64,000 nucleotides of DNA, taken from Pratylenchus scribneri. Taxonomy: Eukaryota; Nematoda; Chromadorea; Rhabditida; Pratylenchidae. Below are positions 63,001-64,000 of the stretch, in pieces; position 1 is the stretch's first letter, and each line of letters starts with the position of its first letter. The DNA lies in contig JAQSEB010000016.1 in assembly GCA_030063045.1 (NCBI GenBank), positions 620,001-684,000 on the forward strand, in the 5' to 3' direction. Both the position numbers and the translations under genes were made by a program. Below the pieces are notes generated by a model. The model was given only the letters and a program-made list of their open reading frames with translations, ran no database searches and was not told the origin of the DNA.

Positions 63001-64000
63001 GAGGAATTGGAAAGGGCTTTGGCGCGTCCGCCTCGGCCAAATCGTGGATGACGACGACGAAGAGTTTCCCCAAATTATTGTCCCTCCCGCCCTTCCCCTC
63101 CCCATTGACGAGTTGATATTGAATATTATTAAAGTTTTATTTTGTTCCCTCCGACCTTCCCCCGTGGATCAGCCACGGACATTATATATAAAAATGTGAA
63201 AAGGGGCGGTACATTGTTGTGAGAAAAGAAAGAGAATGAATGGGCGGAAATGAGCTTAATGAGGTTTAGTTTCCGAACCGAAATTGATTGGGCCTCCTTA
63301 CAATATAACCTTAAACCAAAAGCCATTCGATGAATCTAGTTAAGACAAGGCACATGAAATGTTATTATTTTGTCATGGTTTGAATAAAAATCTATATTTC
63401 GGTACATGAAACAAGTTACAAGAATATGATCCTTCGGCAAAAAATGTCTCCGTTAAATTTATTTGATTTGATAACATAGAAGATTGCTAAAATATTATCC
63501 AAATAATTCCTTCATAAAATTTCTTTGTAGATAAAATACAATGGACTAATCAAATTGGGGCTAGAAACGCGAGTGAATTTGATGAAGCTAAAATCAGTGA
63601 GCGAGTCGACAGAAGCTGAGAAAGAAGGGCCAAAGGATGATTGCACTGGGCAAACCGCCTTTTCCACATCAATTTTGAGGGCCACACCGAGCAGATATTC
63701 GGACGAGGAAATGCCGGTAAAATTTGGACGGAGGAAATATTAGGAATTTGAATTTTTGCGATTTTCGGTAATTTCGGTTATATCAAAAAAATATTGGTTT
63801 TGTCAGATAAATATGAATTTGACCATATATTATTTAGTACATAAAATTTTCTGAGGTTTTTCCGATCCCAAAGCATTTTTTTCCAACCTAAATCTGCATA
63901 AAATTTTCTTAAACTCCATAAATTTCTAAAATCGATTAAAATTACCAAAAATTTAAAGGAATCCCCTGAGACCAGTCCGGACGAAGAATTCGGCGCCAAA
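39065..64000 (+). CDS. tex2: TEX2-like SMP-domain lipid-transfer protein (partial at right edge)
   Basis: TEX2 is an ER-anchored protein with an SMP lipid-transfer domain acting at membrane contact sites. Exons are 39065-39356, 40187-40347, 40394-40556, 41320-41502, 42209-42420, 43235-43526, 44190-44337, 44785-44949, 45511-45757, 46174-46293, 63531-63716 and 63959 onward; phases agree. The N-terminus is Ser/Asn/Asp-rich. Exons 3 and 4 give two adjacent hydrophobic spans (LIFAAFLFAASFIL and YISLVIFLFLCV), an ER hairpin. GSGRYIFLFARSTREKERWFH matches TEX2 RYFFLFAxTKxxREAWF. The SMP part has LVNLVATRLFYDFCRDKYW, then LPYFIETLELSTFDLG, VDEWGIWCDFE and NGLIKLGLETRVNLMKL. The intron after 46293 has a GC donor and contains the 16.7-kb LTR element, so the mature mRNA may still form. 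Confidence 0.9.
39492..39690. repeat. Family A intronic repeat, TEX2 intron 1
   Basis: It carries AACCTTATACCATTAAC at the left and GATGCGTCTTGACGAGCTC then AGTATAAGGTTT at the right, the inverted-end pattern of family A. Confidence 0.55.
39744..40052. repeat. MITE-like insertion with (CATCATTATCTTCTT)n core in TEX2 intron 1
   Basis: Termini GCAGTTTAAGGGC and GCCCTTAAACTGC are exact inverses. Between them is a trinucleotide-rich ATC/TTC tract of about 220 bp. No clear target duplication was identified. Confidence 0.6.
40783..41000. repeat. Family A intronic repeat, TEX2 intron 3
   Basis: It contains AATCAATCGATAAATCTCGTCAAG at one end (split here as AATCAATCGATAAATC and TCGTCAAGATAC), AAATCGGTTTAAAC centrally, and GCTCTATCAATTGGGA at the other end, as in the other copies. 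Confidence 0.55.
41601..41825. repeat. Foldback sequence with G14 and C15 ends, TEX2 intron 4
   Basis: The ends are G14 AAGTC and GACTT C15. The inner arms are GATGATGAAGAAAAAG-type and CATCATCATTATCTTC-type tracts, so the whole block can fold on itself. There is no coding potential despite acidic readings on one strand. Confidence 0.7.
41905..42120. repeat. Family A intronic repeat, TEX2 intron 4
   Basis: It begins ATCCCAATTGGATAGAGC then TGGTCAAGACACATTGAATG and ends TTTATCAATTGGGTATATGG. It is the clearest partner of the GUF1 intron 1 copy. Confidence 0.65.
42640..43075. repeat. Dispersed intronic repeat, family B (TEX2 intron 5)
   Basis: The segment AATTTTGGAAATCTCGGC then ACTCATTCGACTCGG resembles 26430-26510 in the BUD13 intron. 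Internal short repeats GCTAATTTTxGAAA occur. No ORF is present. Confidence 0.5.
43640..43820. repeat. Family A intronic repeat, TEX2 intron 6
   Basis: It has AAACCATATACCCAATCGG at the left and CATTCTTTACTAGCTCTATT at the right. It is more diverged than the other copies and lies directly left of the Merlin MITE. Confidence 0.5.
43837..44069. mobile_element. Merlin-type MITE, 233 bp, in TEX2 intron 6
   Basis: Termini GGTACTTATAAAGTTTGTAT and ATACAAACTATATAAGTACC share the GGTACTT start with both Merlin elements here. The 8-bp duplication AAAATAGG is at 43829-43836 and 44070-44077. Inner arms GGGTTTGGGTTTAGG and CCCAACCCTAAACC pair. It is non-coding. Confidence 0.9.
46574..46978 (-). repeat. 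3' LTR of the giant retroelement
   Basis: Plus-strand ends are GTAAAGAATAGG...CCTCCTTACA; on the element strand it starts TGTAAGGAGG. It is a direct repeat of 62898-63302 with no difference noticed. A short 68-codon reading inside is present in both LTRs and is not considered a gene. Confidence 0.95.
46979..46992 (-). other. Polypurine tract of the giant retroelement
   Basis: On the element strand, TGAGGGTGGGTGG directly precedes the 3' LTR start TGTAAGG. It is purine-rich with two T interruptions. Confidence 0.6.
47538..50672 (-). CDS. Retroelement-encoded superfamily-1 RNA/DNA helicase (UPF1/ZNFX1-like)
   Basis: This 1044-aa ORF lies inside the LTR element, downstream of the polyprotein. 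SF1 helicase motifs are in order: Q-like LNKEQNKVL, motif I LAPPGTGKTYS (about 432-442), motif II LIVDEAGQCP (about 583), motif III IAGDKHQLG (about 611), motif IV/TYRSHPF (about 659), motif V DSFQAQQSD (about 770) and motif VI VALSRAKHGLIVIGD (about 810). The motif set is that of the UPF1-like SF1B group, which acts on RNA. The first 60 residues are acidic. Residues 70-400 are unassigned but look folded. The last 160 residues are rich in Gln, Pro and Met (prion-like). The ATG directly follows TTTTAG, so it is probably expressed from a spliced RNA. Capture from a host gene is inferred. Confidence 0.92.
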   Translation of the reverse strand: MQSRKRRNNEPEQLTENAEDEEMEMDNSGSGDEEASDNYEDELDTDTKNPRTSTKREQPKYMSVCFKQTDECRIIALVSNPLHFPLAHPFLRVPISTKINLSQKLLVSKVKPCTAFIHDTLHTEFAAEEMQILGEVKTQPSMGIICNKNDDSVLVLTPGNKQGNWREINFPVKQWDIVDCDVVKLPSGIQLGPDFILPQNFQAGFKFPRSSTGTELVQRVEPLVYSHKFPCLNESDVELACTCIGLAIRACAENIKNLGSQHSLWASLTEIEENIYTLTFFPQDLFHLVAFKQIWQKDCTVVIREEYREKACAVGVVRKTEHLDGPNLKITISAKPTEGRESIDLNDGREYLLEVPLSPKKLELRAEKFLWGSIESALKNDTEQAKILKILLGLGTNDPNTWEAPPIHSKLNKEQNKVLYILIHKNGTVTIMLAPPGTGKTYSLGVMANELLEDGEVILCVTNSNISLLKLVEDLSPLVKSETKQMLVQSGTAREEFKSLTERFSKFLLIAHESELCEELKGKAKRLVKAYKGNMEKRPRVADDRTIAPILNNKMDFKVYYATTAMAEEMQGVFTKVTTLIVDEAGQCPINSIIPLAANLPNLKKLIIAGDKHQLGVFAGDTPAPLSKGNFGFNSSLEYLSKQKGVDLVKLKTTYRSHPFIVECLKQAVYGEDLQAGLSEGERQEFCNSIPLPNKKVPILIIQAKGEDLRDQFSFSRQNSLHTQLTVDTLDALAQLCAPNLSIIVICVYAHQAAKIKMRTKFQVYTIDSFQAQQSDITIVVTTRSKDIDTEHAPAVSFVCNPERSVVALSRAKHGLIVIGDLDILRQGKIWSKFLDHALLHTEVVGETYVQMLLAHADREREKKKPTIEEIGGPIGERLRHLTFSEEPQQFQQQVPCQQMQMAKQAPQMAAPFIASVNYPHFPSQNFPQVRFPMAPSMPLAQQQPQFNLPQHNVAQQQQMFSVPQFNVPPQQMHAQPMAHPQWQMDPQFILWRQQQQNMIRQMAQQQQAVQAGMPSTSSMPSNAPPPSLFEVRPRLEFNARPKK
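50673..50797 (-). promoter_or_regulatory. Intercistronic region with splice acceptor abutting helicase ATG
   Basis: On the element strand an AT-rich 125-bp spacer ends ATATAATTTTAG immediately before the helicase start codon. This is a strong nematode-type acceptor for cis- or spliced-leader trans-splicing. Confidence 0.6.
50798..59341 (-). CDS. Gag-Env-like-PR-PR-RT-RNaseH-INT polyprotein, 2847 aa
   Basis: One uninterrupted ORF. Gag occupies about residues 1-560, with a CCHC knuckle (CTHCKRSGHSNSRC, about 430) and Asn/Gln/Arg-rich flanks. A signal-like hydrophobic run LFLFTLLALSFAPAFAQ (about 581) starts a Cys-rich ectodomain with NxS/T sites, a furin-like site RRRAKRG (about 850) and a membrane span IIITIICVLLSI (about 1120), the layout of a class-type Env. 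Two aspartic protease cores follow: LIDTGSTNTIIDG (about 1233) and LLDTGASLSATS (about 1373), each with an IIGxDxxxxxPPxTFDF partner. RT motifs are DLSSGYFQIKL and YFVDDSLV (Phe replaces the Tyr of YxDD). RNase H is IFTDASLVGQGG. Integrase has an HHCC finger and D, D, E in LGLDLTGPF, LISDNAST and NGITERTF. The tail carries two hydrophobic spans (about 2627, 2660) and CEFCGFSYHERKECIH (about 2710). Confidence 0.92.
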   Translation of the reverse strand: MFPNSFSKLQQRFRTAISIGQNFVDGGIKMSSSSAAEEVGTKIFQSYDGATKILPIDLKNFETAVNRSLRNIHREVVKNAKAIATLASDTNMGFDTIKAKFDSVLSDLPQNSNQAGNFGPQNSAMPSFNQNFQQSFFANPPYPPPFSHKPPPKSAPRHNSPIHTANFEDDEVFDDANDDGEAGENGKFILALTSEGLGTFSSSSSQSFSAWATKFRDYIEALGTKWSEGEKLGRLKLMLEGHPRQILEELEAEKKDTLENALKHLTATIDSPQKRDLARATLSASKHESGETVSQLIEKLTPLVESAYSTLTPQERRQRLCEVLLDKLDPEISFLVKLTGAHADLESARNKALEVESMLALKRNDRQLWAMNGTGTSKPQQNSQGKFNSFIPNNQPQNNFNQRNTDRNTFSRNQQNNRNQNNQGQFNKNNYFCTHCKRSGHSNSRCRFLNNPNFTPISNQRSNNRNPNFQNRGNNSNRGNHQNRGGNYQNRNSNNQNRNPQYNPQNQINALDIEQISELVRQQIISDMNSKPGEINSISKPLPENEEKVKIPEPAKIEHKPVENPPDPKMIKSWELPSSIGPQLFLFTLLALSFAPAFAQINPPHPIICQQHVQGTYWKIPSAMQCPKIHTPILSDPIPQTIKIYKPNQVDAIQDAWACRIIKQSLREYTNPFDDQIKERFQPEQMDVTQQECTHMISQKRCRIDSLVQENELWHTNKQLIPAKRLPIVGWTWKTWSVENCFLFKTTIIINHEDLTFVSPAGDTARCKYNQKFCKLPDKTTLVWKQNRNELCKYKSIGKFQGHQIQSAWISNENEIALSLPKASQTINDCNHTLLLTEQEFAIEYVTYNETQRRRAKRGVQKAKNSFQDTVVFESELVARLTYLDHTLKKSISSTLTHALSSICRAFDETKHYAMVSIMSKPTMLARAIFQNPILTAKQVTSDTIQIWPCAKLESKHYHWKATQGECFEYLPIQIQTSSGPQFAFIDPLTMMVSPSSKKSPFCKTAIEINNSLIEVDQLTGKITPIKPSLMKINPINPLNLDELKPHAFHAIALSNFTDIITHSLIASQSKFSEISYKIESFGDDMHVTSSLSQEWEQAKSEILKEIFGFDLMDLWRIIITIICVLLSIDLSLRIYISIQKRIHKSKEITINLNRKPSIKFANQPKEEDYEEPITFIKGNPRAWPPSVSFPVQPNGKIVQTPVICAIEAPDEWGSPRMNRASTFVKFNGIEFLTLIDTGSTNTIIDGRFVCEFVDQGFRVLPATNVIVATCGCELQMTNYSVARIEIAGLEVTQNIYFVEDFMPGVNHSAIIGSDVLKNLPPITFDFRNGTMSFGSDHITEMWLSGKTHPTIAAMTPSAAIWLNINNAELKCLLDTGASLSATSIATAKHFGWPIEEKESSACSASGHWMKIVGQSQIEIPIGKEKFKLNIELILDEHFSKSCDYQVIIGCDIMAEMPPVTFDFANENIKIGKIFFPMINSFLPNFPFKIQAIESTTLMPNSINFVKAKAKINNPTIPLLIEQQSLLLAEMNIDIIPGILSKNENHFLLPLSNPCNDPKLIHKNRTLAFAYKVEFENESGIYREPTPNIAAIQLDQVQQNAPNIDPAYIIDFSKCDVQGTELEKLKALCEKYDDVFSKSQYDLGCCSVAEHHIETTTENPIYNRPRRTPFKYKQELDKHMQNLVEAKIFVESDTPWVSNFVLVSKKDGGMRPCIDFIKLNEITVPDHYPLPRFETILEKIAHSHYYSSLDLSSGYFQIKLTEDASRKCGVITEDKVYQAIRMPFGLKNATSAFARMMAVVMFGLEDTIVYFVDDSLVYTKEPNFDSHLESLEKVFTRFRTYNLKLNPKKCVFATRQMQFLGFKISKDGYSPSLSKIEVIAALPPPKTLKQVRRAVGMASFFRRHVPNFSSIVEPLTRLTKKETSFNWGDEQQKALDKVKEILSTEPVLAFPDYTKPFHIFTDASLVGQGGALMQKGENNLFRAICYCSRTLSASERKWPAVQVELSAIVFALREFRAFIYQSEVILHTDHKPLTYLMKKADSAPNLGRWLIELQNYNIKIVHIKGNENSLADALSRAAEDLPEKEVKNLSELEDIAEFPICLAINLDSRIVQDPFINAITIRGADGKPFSANIQKELQEDPEAKSFLEYLQNGTIPDLSEQDLEIFMAKTLNLKADAGILYFQPPNHVPKIYIPISLRLLVFEAMHTSPLAGGHMSLKKTFSKMRKFYWPKMHCDIQTWTRQCVTCQLRQSPTPAYRSEMMSVPVNTIFAKLGLDLTGPFPVSQKGNKYILNIICWFSKYVISVPVSDTKSLTIARALLHNVYLKFGGCTHLISDNASTFTSDFFRTFCKLLYVNKSFATPHYSRGNGITERTFRTFHSILSKYLDPREHDFEDMLDCANFAYNISMHESTQESPYFLMFGRDPIFNIEHILDPRMKIPLSYPDMEFKGKLVICLRKAWKAAAEAIKSAQERMKLQYDKNVRSIDISPGDKVLLKNFITVPGSAKKWRSPWRGAFRVIEKDNQHLTIVSCASPQSNPFRVHINQVKKFHEPCVPAITSEKLSEEERIALAEIEAEELLDYPGHSHQVPEMDENAKSDFQQPSNDEPEAEKPTQRYNLRNRAPKLRAVTFLAIFATLISPTLASDEQLSLQYIIFELIFGILGGFLFVLTLLSFENHVDDAQPNPQPNPNLTESQTFPTPPNLQRNPNQNIVKCEFCGFSYHERKECIHRKLEIKRGLRNQHFPQGHDENVVTNIANSYGQRIDELGSERGKKFYAIRKSLRPVQFDYYCIYIPERNSFKIRDIFNFGWRDAHIVEETAVDIIFDMHPKHDPESKNFAPSYFLMLTRA
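59415..59575. repeat. Array of short stem-loop repeats upstream of the polyprotein start
   Basis: Five variants of TTTCCCTTTGGGAA spaced about 30 bp apart (59442, 59467, 59486, 59514, 59538) are separated by AGxxCTCAAA-like or AGCTCTTAAAGC linkers. Most copies are self-complementary (TTCCC/GGGAA). Confidence 0.7.
59779..59895. repeat. Leader repeat, copy 1
   Basis: It shares the order TCTACCT, GTGxCC, CAATGG/CAACTG-like, GGGC and CTGCCxG then TTGATCTGTTT with 60770-60895, and more weakly with 61053-61165. Confidence 0.55.
59949..60653 (-). mobile_element. Merlin deletion derivative, 705 bp, nested in the retroelement leader
   Basis: TIRs of about 78 bp start GGTACTTGTATACTTTG and are inverted at 60576-60653. 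A 9-bp duplication GAGGGTCAA flanks it at 59940-59948 and 60654-60662. Minus-strand readings inside match the two ends of the Merlin transposase: LSDKEFENWFKELNLLHTQR (compare VEFDNWLKDLGLLHRRR) and EFMWRKEFGGPDIFF (compare EYIWRKQFDSPDLVF). The DDE core is missing. It is a different Merlin subfamily from 36245-37794. Confidence 0.92.
60070..60576 (-). pseudogene. Merlin transposase remnant, N- and C-terminal parts only
   Basis: Two short readings (60379-60576 and 60070-60282) are homologous to the beginning, including the CECCKAMC zinc-finger start, and to the end of a Merlin transposase. They are in separate frames and lack the catalytic core, so the product would be inactive. Confidence 0.8.
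60770..60895. repeat. Leader repeat, copy 2
   Basis: It contains TTTCTACCTCACTGTGTCCC, then CCAACTGAAGAGTGGGCC, and ends TCCTGCCTGATTGATCTGTT. Partner of 59779-59895. Confidence 0.55.
61053..61165. repeat. Leader repeat, copy 3
   Basis: It contains TTTCTACCTCTGAAGTGCCC, then TCAACTGGAAACGGGCC, and ends CTTGCACTTGCTGTTTAT. It is more diverged at its right end. Confidence 0.5.
62880..62897 (-). other. Primer-binding site of the giant retroelement
   Basis: On the element strand TGGTAGGCACCGAATGGT starts directly at the inner LTR edge. It begins with TGG, complementary to a tRNA CCA end. The tRNA identity was not determined. Confidence 0.75.
62898..63302 (-). repeat. 5' LTR of the giant retroelement
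   Basis: Direct repeat of 46574-46978. On the element strand it has TTTATATATAATG (TATA-like, 63181-63192), a perfect 6-bp-stem hairpin CCGTGGCTGATCCACGG (63162-63178) just downstream, and an AATAAA (63136-63141). Confidence 0.95.
63308..63400. repeat. Family A intronic repeat fragment next to the LTR insertion
   Basis: ATAACCTTAAACCAAAAGCC then TAGTTAAGACAAGG and TTTTGTCATGGTTTGAAT resemble one half of family A. It directly follows the ATATA duplication, so the retroelement inserted at the edge of such a repeat. Confidence 0.45.

Larger units (their letters stand above)
46574..63302 (-). mobile_element. Giant Ty3/gypsy-type LTR retroelement with Env-like region and helicase, 16,729 bp
   Basis: The element is bounded by two 405-bp LTRs that look identical by eye and by a 5-bp duplication ATATA at 46569-46573 and 63303-63307. 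It is on the minus strand, opposite to the host TEX2 gene, in whose intron it lies. Order from its 5' end is LTR, primer-binding site (62880-62897), 3.5-kb leader, 2847-aa polyprotein, 1044-aa SF1 helicase, 0.5-kb 3' region, purine-rich tract (46979-46992) and LTR. RT, RNase H and integrase are of Ty3/gypsy (Metaviridae) type. No stop or frameshift was found in either ORF, and the LTR identity implies a recent insertion. The size is about two to three times that of a usual Ty3 element. Confidence 0.95.

Noticed and set aside
1..64000. tRNA, rRNA or riboswitch genes
   Set aside because: No cloverleaf, rRNA-like conserved block or bacterial-type regulatory RNA was seen by eye. Small structured RNAs could still be missed without a covariance search.

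Overview
This window is an AT-rich metazoan (nematode) genomic segment. Three host genes with small exons and long introns are recognisable: BUD13 (last exon only), the mitochondrial translation factor GUF1/EF4 (14 exons, minus strand) and a TEX2-like SMP-domain lipid-transfer protein (plus strand, running off the right edge). Splice acceptors of the type TTTTAG/TTTTCAG and repeated use of GC-AG introns (five placed here by reading frame) fit a nematode, plausibly a tylenchid/cyst-nematode relative. That taxonomic call is an inference.

Left third (1-26.2 kb). A BEL/Pao LTR retrotransposon (minus strand, 5' LTR about 25559-26238, polyprotein from 25181) is split by a complete 19,239-bp Maverick/Polinton at 1046-20284. 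The Maverick has inverted terminal repeats starting AGTAGTATTG and a perfect 6-bp target duplication AACAAT at 1040-1045 and 20285-20290. The BEL reading frame resumes on the far side of the Maverick and then breaks off inside the integrase near 747. The plus strand of the Maverick carries a tightly packed, intronless virion cassette: packaging ATPase, small basic protein, conserved protein, chromodomain integrase, penton-like minor capsid protein, adenain-like protease, a pVI/PY-like protein, major capsid protein and a small membrane protein. The minus strand carries an intron-rich protein-primed DNA polymerase B with one apparent frameshift. It also has three unexpected genes: a TATA-binding-protein homologue, a stand-alone Argonaute-type PAZ-domain protein, and (plus strand) a nuclear-looking protein with four CxxC pairs and tandemly duplicated exons. 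A short protein-kinase remnant lies just upstream of POLB.

Middle (26.2-46.5 kb). The last BUD13 exon, GUF1 and the divergent TEX2-like gene lie here. Their introns are full of repeats: a 1.6-kb array of a 24-bp satellite, several foldback MITEs, and a dispersed repeat family present in most large introns. A full-length Merlin DNA transposon with an intact transposase sits just upstream of GUF1, and a Merlin-type MITE lies in a TEX2 intron.

Right (46.6-63.3 kb). A 16,729-bp Ty3/gypsy-type LTR element with apparently identical 405-bp LTRs and a 5-bp ATATA duplication has inserted into a TEX2 intron, on the opposite strand. It encodes one 2847-aa ORF in the order Gag, envelope-like glycoprotein, two retropepsins, RT, RNase H, integrase and a membrane/Cys-rich tail. 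A second ORF encodes a 1044-aa superfamily-1 (UPF1/ZNFX1-like) helicase whose start codon directly follows a splice-acceptor sequence. A Merlin deletion derivative is nested in its long leader.

The most novel content is the pair of mobile elements carrying apparent host-derived regulators: PAZ and TBP proteins in the Maverick, and an RNA-helicase-like protein plus internally placed Env in the LTR element. All calls come from reading the sequence; no database search was run.
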